A stretch of 64,000 nt of DNA from JBLRWS01 sp047921075. GTDB taxonomy: Bacteria; Bacteroidota; Rhodothermia; Balneolales; Balneolaceae. Below, piece by piece: positions 34,921 to 43,091 of the stretch; within the stretch, counting starts at the first letter, position 1, and each line of letters starts with the position of its first letter. The position numbers were made by a program, and so were the translations under genes. Location: contig JBLRWS010000003.1 in NCBI GenBank assembly GCA_047921075.1, positions 17,847 to 81,846 on the forward strand, read 5' to 3'. The notes beneath the pieces are model-generated. The model was not told the DNA's origin, did not search any database, and worked only from the letters and a program-made list of their open reading frames with translations.

Positions 34921-35313
34921 ATGAGTTTTTTTGGCGGCCTTTCAGGGCTTTTTTCAGGTGGATCAAACGGGTTGGACGAGGCGTGGAATACGATCTCCTC
35001 GCCGGCGGAAGTGGATGAACTTTTAGCACGTACCGACCGGCCACAGTTGGTTTATAAACACAGCTTTATCTGCAGCATTTCTGTCTTTGCAAAGTCAAAT
35101 CTGGAGTCGGGCCTCGACGAACTGGCCGAGCATGCCGACCTGCACTTTATAGATGTACGCGGTGCGCGGGATTGCTCACTCTACTTTGCTGATAAAGTCG
35201 GTATTCGGCACGAATCTCCCCAATTGATTATTGTGGAAAACGGAAAGGCTGTGTTTCACACGTCACACGGCGGGGTTCAGCTGCGGAATGCGTTGCAGGC
35301 CGTGACACCCTGA
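34921..35313 (+). CDS. ytxJ: YtxJ-like bacillithiol-system protein (thioredoxin-fold)
   Basis: A 130-residue thioredoxin-fold protein with a single Cys (Cys51) in YKHSFICSISVFAK. This is the place of the KHSxxCPIS motif of the YtxJ (monothiol bacilliredoxin-like) family. A family-like N-terminal extension has Gly/Phe repeats (FFGGLSGLFSGG). YtxJ proteins are thought to act on mixed disulfides with bacillithiol, implying this organism makes that thiol, although no biosynthetic gene is in the window. It is the last gene of the operon with yciO-like and pfk genes. Confidence 0.88.
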   Translation: MSFFGGLSGLFSGGSNGLDEAWNTISSPAEVDELLARTDRPQLVYKHSFICSISVFAKSNLESGLDELAEHADLHFIDVRGARDCSLYFADKVGIRHESPQLIIVENGKAVFHTSHGGVQLRNALQAVTP

Positions 35314-35340
35314 ACAGCGGCGCACTCTTTTCGAGATGCG

Positions 35341-36402
35341 TCAGGATTGCTCCACGGCATGCTTAAGTGATGTGGCGTAATCGGGTTTCAGAACTCCTTT
35401 CTCGGTAATGATACCGGTGATGAGTTCTCCCGGGGTCACATCAAAAGCGGGGTTGTACACCTCTACTTTTTTGGGCGCTGTGCGGGTGCCGCCCAGTTCG
35501 GCTACCTCCTCCGGGTCGCGCTCTTCGATGGTGATGGATGCACCATCGGGGGTATCGAGGTCGATGGTGGAGTAAGGCGCCGCCACGTAAAACGGGATAT
35601 TGTGATAATGCGCCAGCACCGCCAGCATGTAGGTGCCAATTTTATTGGCGGTGTCGCCGTTGGCCGCGATACGATCCGCTCCGGTAATCACCAAATCTAC
35701 GTTCCCCATACCCATCACATGTCCGGCGGCAGAATCCACAATCAGTTGAAAGGGGATATCCGCCTTTTGTAATTCCCAGGCGGTCAGTCGTGCCCCCTGC
35801 AGCAGGGGCCGGGTTTCATCAACCCAAACATGACGGAGTGCACCATTATGATGAGCGTGGTAAATCACCGAGAAGGCTGTGCCGTACGCCGCTGTGGCGA
35901 GTCCACCGGTGTTACAGTGGGTAAGCACCTGCCCATTTTCGGGAACCAGAGATGCACCGTGTTCACCGATCGCCTTGCAGAGCATCTCATCTTCGTGATG
36001 GATGATTTTGGCCGTTTCGAGTGCAAGGGTTTTAAGGTCGGCAATCGGCTCATCTTTTTGGGAGCGGATCGTTTTCAGCTGACGCTCGAGCGCCCAGGAG
36101 AGGTTTACTGCTGTCGGGCGTGAGCTGTTGATGTAATCAGCAATCCGTTCACACTCTGAAAAGAAAGAGTTGAACCGGTTTTCGGGAAGCTCGCGTATTC
36201 CCATATAGAATCCGTACGCCCCGGCAATGCCGATAGCCGGTGCACCCCGGACGTTCATTTTTTTGATCGCTTCCCACACTTGTCCGGCACTGTGCAGGTG
36301 GGAACGGATTTCCCGACCCGGCAACATTGTTTGATCGATAATGGAGAGATGATTCTCTTCCCAGATGAGTGTTCGGTAGGGTAGAGCGGAGTTGTTACTC
36401 AT
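35341..36402 (-). CDS. mtnA: S-methyl-5-thioribose-1-phosphate isomerase
   Basis: A 353-residue MtnA of the eIF2B-like family, the methionine salvage enzyme converting methylthioribose 1-phosphate to methylthioribulose 1-phosphate. Motifs include MNVRGAPAIGIAGAYG, the catalytic Cys context LTHCNTGGLATA, and the Asp in LVITGADRIAANGDTANKIG. Length is typical. Its ATG overlaps the stop of the PH-domain gene (ATGA), so the two are cotranscribed. No other methionine salvage gene is nearby. Confidence 0.96.
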   Translation of the reverse strand: MSNNSALPYRTLIWEENHLSIIDQTMLPGREIRSHLHSAGQVWEAIKKMNVRGAPAIGIAGAYGFYMGIRELPENRFNSFFSECERIADYINSSRPTAVNLSWALERQLKTIRSQKDEPIADLKTLALETAKIIHHEDEMLCKAIGEHGASLVPENGQVLTHCNTGGLATAAYGTAFSVIYHAHHNGALRHVWVDETRPLLQGARLTAWELQKADIPFQLIVDSAAGHVMGMGNVDLVITGADRIAANGDTANKIGTYMLAVLAHYHNIPFYVAAPYSTIDLDTPDGASITIEERDPEEVAELGGTRTAPKKVEVYNPAFDVTPGELITGIITEKGVLKPDYATSLKHAVEQS

Positions 36403-36947
36403 GGTTTTTGATTGGCTTCAATACGTTTCAGTGTTTCCAGAATTTCGGACAGAACGGGACTCAGTACATGGTTTTCTTGAGGGCTTCCGGTGCCGGTATT
36501 ATCGGTCACCTTATCGCGCTGCTGCATTACCAACGCCCGGAATGCCCGCGCATTTTGAATACCGATCAGAGTCATGTCGTACGCCTGCGCTTTACTTTGC
36601 CCGGCCGTTTCGATGTAAAACGAACTCAACCCAAGCGCCCGCAGCAGCGGGCCTTCCTTGTATGTGAGGTCCTGAATTTTATCAAACGGGATGGTGCGCT
36701 CTGTTTGAAAGAGTACCCCTTTTTTAAAATAGAGCGATCGGGTGGTTACATGACACTCCAGTGCACTAAAGTATCTATCTAAATAGAGAAAACCGAAGAG
36801 GAGCCAAAAAGGGAGCAGGGCAACACCCACAATGGTGGCAATTAGTATAAGAGAGACGTACCCGTAAATATAGGTTTTGAGACGTGGATCGAATGTGACG
36901 TCCATTAAAATCGGCGCATCGGCCGGAGCATGTGGTTCAGCAGGCAT
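36399..36947 (-). CDS. PH-domain (bPH2/YdbS-like) membrane protein
   Basis: A 182-residue protein of the bacterial PH-domain type. Two adjacent helices form a hairpin at about 28-60 (YGYVSLILIATIVGVALLPF), followed by a bPH2 domain with the typical VTTRSLYFKKGVLFQTERTI and IPFDKIQDLTYKEGPLLRALG. Members are linked to membrane stress or lipid-related functions, none assigned here. The C-terminal ~40 residues are helical. It overlaps mtnA by four bases; the link between the two is unexplained. Confidence 0.85.
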   Translation of the reverse strand: MPAEPHAPADAPILMDVTFDPRLKTYIYGYVSLILIATIVGVALLPFWLLFGFLYLDRYFSALECHVTTRSLYFKKGVLFQTERTIPFDKIQDLTYKEGPLLRALGLSSFYIETAGQSKAQAYDMTLIGIQNARAFRALVMQQRDKVTDNTGTGSPQENHVLSPVLSEILETLKRIEANQKP

Positions 36948-36966
36948 GGTTCATTGTTGGTTGATG

Positions 36967-36994
36967 GTTACCTTCTGTACGGGAAGAAGGTAAC
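36967..36994. promoter_or_regulatory. 10-bp perfect inverted repeat upstream of the PH-domain/mtnA operon
   Basis: GTTACCTTCT (36967-36976), 8 bases, then the exact complement AGAAGGTAAC (36985-36994). It lies 19 bases before the PH-domain start and about 90 after the msrB stop. Neither strand has a T-run after it, so an operator or 5'-UTR hairpin is more likely than an intrinsic terminator. Both flanking operons touch methionine chemistry (mtnA, msrB), which may be a coincidence. Confidence 0.5.
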
Positions 36995-37087
36995 GCGGTT
37001 TCATCTCAACCCGCAATGTATGAAGAGTCAGATTCCTTATCAGAATACTGAACCTGTGTAGTGACCCATGAAGATCGGGAAGTAAAC

Positions 37088-37636
37088 CTACTCAGAGTCA
37101 GGTTTGGGGATGAAGTGAAGGGCTTGAGAGTTCATGCAGTAGCGCAGGCCCGTCGGTTCCGGCCCGTCATCAAACACATGCCCAATGTGAGAGCCGCAGC
37201 GGCCACATACGGTTTCGGTACGTACCATAAAAAAGCTGCGATCTTCCTCTTCGCCAACCGCTCCTTCCCGGATGGGCTCCCAAAAACTTGGCCAACCGGT
37301 ACGGCTGTTGTACTTGGAATGAGAATGAAAGAGCGGATTGCCACAAGCACGGCACACGTAAACACCCTCTTCATAAAAACCATCATATTCATTTACATAG
37401 GGCATTTCTGTGCCCTTATTGCGCAATATTCGGTACTCTGCGCTGCTTAACAGTTTTTTCCACTCATCGTCGGTGCGCTCTACACGCTTGGCATCGTCTG
37501 TGTCGTTAAGGGCATTCTGGTAGGAGATGGACTGGAGGAATTCGCGGTGACTGTCTTCGGTCATTTCAGGTGGTTGCTGGCCTTGGGTTGTACATGCCGC
37601 TGTGATGCAGAATAAAAGAATCAAGGATAGTCGCAT
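37088..37636 (-). CDS. msrB: Peptide-methionine (R)-S-oxide reductase, lipoprotein form
   Basis: A 182-residue MsrB that reduces methionine-R-sulfoxide in proteins. The start at 37636 gives a lipoprotein signal (LILLFCITAACTTQG, lipobox Cys20). A frame opening at 37828 adds a non-coding-looking 64 residues. Zinc Cys pairs are in VCRACGNPL and CGRCGSHIGH. The active-site Cys is in RYCMNSQALHFIP, near the C-terminus. Export suggests repair of envelope proteins under oxidative stress. Confidence 0.95.
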   Translation of the reverse strand: MRLSLILLFCITAACTTQGQQPPEMTEDSHREFLQSISYQNALNDTDDAKRVERTDDEWKKLLSSAEYRILRNKGTEMPYVNEYDGFYEEGVYVCRACGNPLFHSHSKYNSRTGWPSFWEPIREGAVGEEEDRSFFMVRTETVCGRCGSHIGHVFDDGPEPTGLRYCMNSQALHFIPKPDSE

Positions 37637-37734
37637 GCAGTGTTCATTTTTGTTTGATACAGTAACCCGACTGTGCGCCAGATCATTCCGAAAACCGTAG
37701 TCCAAAAACGTGGCAGACGGGCGAATCGTACTTG

Positions 37735-37874
37735 TAAAAAAAACCAGTTGAAACGGAACATTCCACGGAGTGGCCTGTACAAGCCTGTGTACTAACTCTG
37801 CAAAAGAGTTATACCCCGAAAAAGCCAACGTAGTTAGAAAGAGGTCCGGTTGAACACCTGGCCTCTTTTTTTTT
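37735..37874 (+). ncRNA. Candidate small RNA ending at the orphan terminator
   Basis: The 277-base gap between msrB and the ABC permease holds no credible ORF but ends in a strong plus-strand terminator. Within the preceding 130 bases are small hairpins such as ACTCT-GCAAA-AGAGT and GTAC-(8 bases)-GTAC. This suggests a short RNA of perhaps 100-140 bases; the 5' end is not known and the start given is only a guess. It does not match SRP RNA, tmRNA, RNase P or tRNA in the motifs I know. A 6S-type or antisense RNA cannot be excluded. Confidence 0.3.
37838..37874 (+). terminator. Strong plus-strand terminator without an associated gene
   Basis: AAAGAGGTC at about 37838-37846 pairs with GGCCTCTTT (one G-T pair), then a run of nine T. 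The T-run is on the plus strand, but no plus-strand gene precedes it: msrB upstream is on the minus strand. The minus-strand ABC gene 37914-39206 ends 40 bases away. On that strand the tract is only TTTCT, so it would be a weak stop for it. Confidence 0.7.
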
Positions 37875-37913
37875 GAGAAGGTGTTGCAATCACTGCTGTA
37901 AGAGCGTGTAGCA

Positions 37914-39206
37914 CTACATCTTTAACCAGCGCATAATATCTTTAAATCCTGCAGAGCTGCCATAGCTGAGAATCCCGATTTTATAAATCTTGGCACTCAG
38001 GAGCATGATGCCAACAAATGTAAGCAACATTAGCACCATGGAGAGGCCGACCTGCCAAAACGGAACATCGGTAATGGCGATGCGGGTAATCATCACAATA
38101 GGTGTAAAAAACGGAATGATGGATCCCACAACAGAAACGGTACTATCGGGGTTTTGAACAGCCTGAAACATGATGAAATAGGCGATAAAAATAGGCGCCA
38201 TGATCGGCAGCATGAGCTGCTGCGTGTCGGTTTCGGAGTCGGATGCCGCCCCAACGGCTGCAAACATGGCACTATAGAGCAGATAACCCAGAATGAACAA
38301 CACCACAAAGTAAATTACCAGCGAGATCTCTATGGTGGGTATGGCAATCGGGAAAGGTAATTCGCTCTGAGCAGCCGATTCCATAGCGGCCAGTTCATCG
38401 CCCGAACCCGACAAGAACGCAGCCAGAATAGGACCGGCCAGCAGGCCCAGCCCAACAATCGTAATCAGCCAGATGCCGATCTGTGTGAGCGCGAGAGCCC
38501 CAACACCTGCCATCTTTCCGGTAAGGAGCTCAATGGGTTTTACGGATGACACAATCACCTCTACAATTCGATTGGTCTTCTCCTCAATAACGCCACGCAT
38601 AATGTAGCCTCCATACCCAAAAATGGCGAAGAAAATGACAAACCCCATGGCGAAGCCAACCATCGACAGCGCTGCTGTATCGTCGTCGGCTTCCTCTCCG
38701 GTTTCGGTAAGGCGTCGCGAATCAAGCGCAATACGGGTATTGAAAATTGCCTGTATTTCGGGGGCTACCTCTGCTCGCTGCAGTCGTACTTCCCGGAACA
38801 CGTCGCGCATATCCCCACGAACGTTGGTGAGGAGGTTTAATCCACCGCTACCGCTATAGATCAATTCCAGCGGCTTGTTATCGGTGATGTTCTCTTCCGA
38901 AACCACAATAAAGCCGGTAATCTCGCCCGTTTGAACCAGCGCGCGGAGTGAATCTTGCGGCAAGTGGGAGCGATCGGAGTAACGATCGGGGTTCAGCGTT
39001 TCAAGCTGTTCAACAATCTGAGATGTTTCATCTACAATACCGATATGAAACGGTGAATCTGCCTCCCAAATTACCACCAGAATGCCAATTCCATAGATGG
39101 CAATAATGCCAACCGGAACCAACAACGTAGCGGCCAAAAAACCCTTGCTCTTCACGCGCGTGAAGTATTCGCGCTTCATTACCAGAAAAACTTGTCTCCA
39201 GTTCAT
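37914..39206 (-). CDS. ABC-2 exporter permease (NatB-like)
   Basis: A 430-residue permease with an N-terminal helix (about 20-43), a periplasmic domain to about 200, and five or six C-terminal helices. This is the ABC-2 (NatB/YhaP) layout with VIEEKTNRIVEVIVSSVKPI and ELLTGKMAGVGALALTQIGI. It pairs with the upstream ATPase, whose gene overlaps its start by 4 bases. NatAB in Bacillus exports sodium; substrates for the family vary, so the cargo is unknown. Confidence 0.92.
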   Translation of the reverse strand: MNWRQVFLVMKREYFTRVKSKGFLAATLLVPVGIIAIYGIGILVVIWEADSPFHIGIVDETSQIVEQLETLNPDRYSDRSHLPQDSLRALVQTGEITGFIVVSEENITDNKPLELIYSGSGGLNLLTNVRGDMRDVFREVRLQRAEVAPEIQAIFNTRIALDSRRLTETGEEADDDTAALSMVGFAMGFVIFFAIFGYGGYIMRGVIEEKTNRIVEVIVSSVKPIELLTGKMAGVGALALTQIGIWLITIVGLGLLAGPILAAFLSGSGDELAAMESAAQSELPFPIAIPTIEISLVIYFVVLFILGYLLYSAMFAAVGAASDSETDTQQLMLPIMAPIFIAYFIMFQAVQNPDSTVSVVGSIIPFFTPIVMITRIAITDVPFWQVGLSMVLMLLTFVGIMLLSAKIYKIGILSYGSSAGFKDIMRWLKM

Positions 39207-40135
39207 ACTTCAGCGGTTTCTTGTTCCAGATTATTTTCGCCCACAGTAGAGATAAAAATTTCATTTAATGAAGGTTCTACCAACTGAAAGCGGTGTATTT
39301 CGGACTGATTCATTGCAGCACGCAAGATTTGTTGCGGATCCTGATCGTCAAGCAGCCGAATTTCGGCAAAGTTGGTAGAGCGATTGTTGATGCGCACATT
39401 TTCCAGTTGGTCGATAAACGACCCATCACCCTGAAACTCAAGAAGCACCGTATTTTTCCCAAACTCTTTTTTTATGGCCCGAAGATTGCCTTTCAGCACT
39501 ACGCGGCCGTTGTGGAACAGGCAAATATCATCGCACATCTGCTCTACCTGTTCCATTCGGTGGGTGGAAAACAGAATCGTTTTTCCGTTCTGTTTCAATT
39601 CAATGATAATCTCCTTCAGCAGCTCGCTGTTGATTGGATCAAGGCCACTGAACGGCTCGTCGAAAATATAAATATCGGGTTCGTGTACGATGGTAGAGAT
39701 GAACTGAATTTTTTGGCTCATCCCTTTGCTCAGCTCGTTTACTTTCTTTTGATGCCAATCCTTCGCGTTGAATCGTTCCAGCCAATATTTGATGCGAGTT
39801 CGGGCATCAGTGGTACTCATTCCTTTTAACTCTGCCAGATACATCAGTTGTTCGCCCACCTTCATCTTCTTGTAAAGGCCGCGCTCTTCGGGCATGTAGC
39901 CGATCAGCCGTTGCGTTTTGGGGCTTACCGGTTGCCCGTTGATATGAATAGAGCCTGAATCACTCGGCATGATGTAATTAATCATGCGAAGTGTAGTGGT
40001 TTTACCTGCGCCGTTTGGCCCAAGAAGGCCAAAAATTTGCCCTTTCTCTACTTCGAATGAGACACCCTGTACGGCTTTTGTCTCTCCAAATGATTTCTCC
40101 AGGTCCGACACCTGTATCGTAAATGGTTCCGGCAT
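39203..40135 (-). CDS. ABC transporter ATPase (NatA-like)
   Basis: A 310-residue ATPase with Walker A GPNGAGKTTTLRM, a Q-loop region, signature LSKGMSQKIQF and Walker B DIYIFDEPFSGLDP, then the H-loop STHRMEQVEQM. The C-terminal extension of about 70 residues (DUF4162-like) ends in LVEPSLNEIFISTVG, as in ABC-2 type exporters. It drives the permease encoded next. Upstream 148 bases contain an inverted repeat shared with glgA. Confidence 0.94.
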   Translation of the reverse strand: MPEPFTIQVSDLEKSFGETKAVQGVSFEVEKGQIFGLLGPNGAGKTTTLRMINYIMPSDSGSIHINGQPVSPKTQRLIGYMPEERGLYKKMKVGEQLMYLAELKGMSTTDARTRIKYWLERFNAKDWHQKKVNELSKGMSQKIQFISTIVHEPDIYIFDEPFSGLDPINSELLKEIIIELKQNGKTILFSTHRMEQVEQMCDDICLFHNGRVVLKGNLRAIKKEFGKNTVLLEFQGDGSFIDQLENVRINNRSTNFAEIRLLDDQDPQQILRAAMNQSEIHRFQLVEPSLNEIFISTVGENNLEQETAEV

Positions 40136-40178
40136 AGTCAGGTTTTAGTTTTAAAAGCGAAGCTAAAATCGTTTTTTT

Positions 40179-40200
40179 ACAGTTGAATTACCACAACTGT
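40179..40200. promoter_or_regulatory. Inverted repeat between the ABC exporter and glgA
   Basis: ACAGTTG (40179-40185), 8 bases (AATTACCA), then CAACTGT (40194-40200), a perfect 7-bp inverted repeat. It lies midway in the 148-base divergent gap (44 bases from the ATPase start, 84 from glgA) and has T-rich flanks. It could be an operator serving both operons. Confidence 0.3.
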
Positions 40201-40283
40201 CACCCATTTTTTTTACTATCCGCTCACAGAACGGATACGGCTACTTCTTTTCACGTTTAGAACAAATCTTTGTTACAACCTTT

Positions 40284-41726
40284 ATGAACATCACATATGT
40301 ATCAGCAGAATGTTACCCGGCAGCCAAAGCCGGCGGACTTGGAGATGTGGTTGGCTCGCTTCCCAAGGCACTTATGGAACAAGGGCATGAGGCGGTGGTG
40401 GTCATTCCTAAATATGAGACCGACTGGATAGTAGCGGCACAAACCGAAACCATTTTTGAAGGGAAAGTTCCGGTTGGGGTAGAGCGTTATTCATTTTCAA
40501 TAGACCGTGTAACCAATCCCGATCTTGGGTTTACTTTTCTGTTGGTAGATTTGCCCGGCCTGTTCGACCGCAAAGGAGTTTATATCGATCCGTGGTCGGG
40601 CTACGCCTATAAAGATGAGCGCACCCGGTTTTTTACATTCCAGATTGCTGTGCTGGAATGGTTGACATCGGCAGAAAATAAACCCGATGTAGTCCATTGC
40701 AACGACCACCATACGGCGTTGATTCCGTTTATGATGAGCGAGTGCCACCGTTATGAAGTTTTTCGCAGCACGCCCACAGTGCTTACGATCCACAATGGAG
40801 AATATCAGGGGCAGTACGATATGAATACCTATGCCGATCTGCCGGTTTTTGACTTATCCCGGATCGGTTTACTGGAGTGGGACGGACGCCTTAACTCATT
40901 GGCGGCCGGCATCAAAACGGCGTGGCAGGTAACCACTGTATCGGAGGGATACATGCAGGAGCTGCTACAAGATTGCCACGGCCTGGAGCAGTTATTGCAG
41001 CAGGAACAGCAGAAAACGCGAGGTATTGTGAACGGTATAGACAACGGAGTTTGGGATCCTGCAACCGACCCGTATCTGCCGCATCACTACTCAAAAAAAA
41101 CAGTTACCGCCGGAAAAAAGAAAAACAAACAGGCGTTGTGCTCCATGTTTGAGTTTGACCCCGATCGGCCGCTCATTTCGTTTATCGGGCGGCTTGTACT
41201 GGAGAAAGGCGCCGACCTGATTCCGGGTATGGTACGCCGCTTCCACGATCAGCAGATTGCGGCATCGTTTCTGGTTTTAGGTACCGGATCTCCATCTCTG
41301 CACGATATTTTTGAGCAGCTTAACAGGCAGATGGAGGGGCTTTTTAATTCCCGGCTGGAGTACAACGAGGGATTGGCCCACCGCATCTATGCAGGAAGCG
41401 ACTATTTGATGATGCCGTCTCGTGTAGAGCCGTGCGGCCTGAACCAAATGTACGCCATGCGCTATGGTACCATCCCAATTGTTCGGGCCGTGGGAGGATT
41501 GGCCGATACGGTAACGGATATAGCAACGGACGGCGGTTACGGCTTTGCCTTTGACCATGCTACGGTTGATGATTTTGAACATACCATGCAGCGGGCTGTT
41601 GACTACTACGGTAAAAAAACGTTGTTTAAGAAGACCCAAAAACAGATCATGTCGCTCGATTTTTCGTGGCGCGCCTCTGTGAATCAATACATCGAGCTTT
41701 ATCAAGAACTAAAATCCAAAGCCTGA
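40284..41726 (+). CDS. glgA: Glycogen synthase (ADP-glucose type)
   Basis: A 480-residue GT5 enzyme that transfers glucose from ADP-glucose to the non-reducing end of glycogen. Motifs are the N-terminal ECYPAAKAGGLGDVVGSLPK (with the KxGGL donor site), HCNDHHTALIP, and the C-terminal MMPSRVEPCGLNQMYAMRYG with its acid motif. The length is normal. It is directly followed by glgC after 6 bases, a compact glycogen operon; branching and phosphorylase genes are not here. Confidence 0.97.
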   Translation: MNITYVSAECYPAAKAGGLGDVVGSLPKALMEQGHEAVVVIPKYETDWIVAAQTETIFEGKVPVGVERYSFSIDRVTNPDLGFTFLLVDLPGLFDRKGVYIDPWSGYAYKDERTRFFTFQIAVLEWLTSAENKPDVVHCNDHHTALIPFMMSECHRYEVFRSTPTVLTIHNGEYQGQYDMNTYADLPVFDLSRIGLLEWDGRLNSLAAGIKTAWQVTTVSEGYMQELLQDCHGLEQLLQQEQQKTRGIVNGIDNGVWDPATDPYLPHHYSKKTVTAGKKKNKQALCSMFEFDPDRPLISFIGRLVLEKGADLIPGMVRRFHDQQIAASFLVLGTGSPSLHDIFEQLNRQMEGLFNSRLEYNEGLAHRIYAGSDYLMMPSRVEPCGLNQMYAMRYGTIPIVRAVGGLADTVTDIATDGGYGFAFDHATVDDFEHTMQRAVDYYGKKTLFKKTQKQIMSLDFSWRASVNQYIELYQELKSKA

Positions 41727-41732
41727 CCCATC

Positions 41733-43007
41733 ATGTCCAGATCATCTACGTTAGCTATTATCCTGGGAGGGGGCCGCGGCACGCGCCTGCATCCTCTTAC
41801 AAGCCAACGAAGCAAGCCGGCCGTACCGGTAGCCGGTAAGTATCGCCTTGTAGATATACCAATCAGCAACTGCCTTAATTCGGATATCCGAAAAATATTT
41901 GTACTCACGCAGTTCAATTCGGCATCGTTGAATCGCCACATCAAAAACACCTACAATTTTGATGTGTTCAGCCACGGTTTTGTGGATATTCTGGCTGCCG
42001 AACAGACCCCCGACAGCCAGAACTGGTTTCAGGGAACAGCTGACGCGGTTCGCCAGTCGATTCATCATATGGCCAATCACGACTATGAACACGTACTGAT
42101 TTTATCGGGTGATCAGCTCTATCAAATGGACTTCCGCAAGATATTGGATCATCATAAAAAGCATAAGGCCAACCTGACGGTAGCCACCATTCCGGTAACC
42201 GCAGAAGATGCCACCGGATTTGGCATTATGAAAACCGACAAATCGGGTGAGATTACCAGTTTTGTTGAAAAGCCGGACATGGACGAGTTGCCGAAATGGA
42301 CCTCCGAAACCGAGCCCCATCTCAAAGAGCAGGGGCGGGAGTATCTGGCTTCGATGGGTATTTATGTCTTTAACCGGGACGATTTGCTTCGGCTGTTTAG
42401 CGAAAACCCAAAAGCCACCGATTTTGGAAAAGAGATTATTCCCAAAGCGATTGAGGAGGGCACACGCGTGACCAGTTTTGCGTTTGATGGCTACTGGACT
42501 GATATCGGTACCATCAGCTCCTTCTTTGAAGCCAATCTGTCGCTGGCCGAAACCATGCCCCAGTTTAATCTGTATGATAACGAAAACCCGATTTACACGC
42601 GTGCGCGGCTATTGCCGGCTTCAAAACTGACCGGTACATCCCTCGAGCGGGTTATCATATCGGAAGGGTGCATTATTGAAGCGAGCCGGATTGAGCGCTC
42701 GGTCATCGGGATTCGCAGCCGGATTGGCAAAGGAACCACCATCGAAACGTCGATTGTTATGGGGAACGACTATTTTGCCACACAGGAAGATTTCAGTTCG
42801 CAATCGGCCGACTTTCCACTGATGGGAATCGGCCAGCGCTGTTTTCTGAGCCATGCTATCGTGGATAAAAACACCCGTATCGGTAACGATGTTAAAATCG
42901 AAGGCGGTTCTCATCTCGAGGATGGCGATTACGACAAATACTTTGTCCGCGATGGCATTGTGATCATTCCAAAGGGTGAAGTACTGCCGGACGGGTTTCG
43001 GGTTTAA
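41733..43007 (+). CDS. glgC: Glucose-1-phosphate adenylyltransferase
   Basis: A 424-residue ADP-glucose pyrophosphorylase. The nucleotide motif GGGRGTRLHPLTSQRSKPAV, then AGKYRLVDIPISNCLNS, and the later FVEKPDMDELPKW and DGYWTDIGTISSFFEANL sites are typical. The C-terminal left-handed beta-helix (about 300-424) carries the hexapeptide-like repeats. It makes the ADP-glucose used by the preceding glgA and is normally the allosterically controlled step. Confidence 0.97.
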   Translation: MSRSSTLAIILGGGRGTRLHPLTSQRSKPAVPVAGKYRLVDIPISNCLNSDIRKIFVLTQFNSASLNRHIKNTYNFDVFSHGFVDILAAEQTPDSQNWFQGTADAVRQSIHHMANHDYEHVLILSGDQLYQMDFRKILDHHKKHKANLTVATIPVTAEDATGFGIMKTDKSGEITSFVEKPDMDELPKWTSETEPHLKEQGREYLASMGIYVFNRDDLLRLFSENPKATDFGKEIIPKAIEEGTRVTSFAFDGYWTDIGTISSFFEANLSLAETMPQFNLYDNENPIYTRARLLPASKLTGTSLERVIISEGCIIEASRIERSVIGIRSRIGKGTTIETSIVMGNDYFATQEDFSSQSADFPLMGIGQRCFLSHAIVDKNTRIGNDVKIEGGSHLEDGDYDKYFVRDGIVIIPKGEVLPDGFRV

Positions 43008-43091
43008 TTTGTGCAACATCAGATAAATAAAAGAAAGCCACTATGCCGTCGTTTAGAACAAAAAATAGGTTCCATTTTTTCTGTAGGTAAG

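Noticed and set aside
37637..37828. The 64-codon upstream extension of msrB
   Set aside because: The internal Met at 37636 begins a clear lipoprotein signal, and the extension does not look coding.
37838..37874. The stem-loop as an SRP RNA or tRNA T-arm
   Set aside because: The conserved GGAAG/AGCA tetraloop region of SRP RNA is missing, and the TTCAACC-like loop has no matching 5-bp T-stem.
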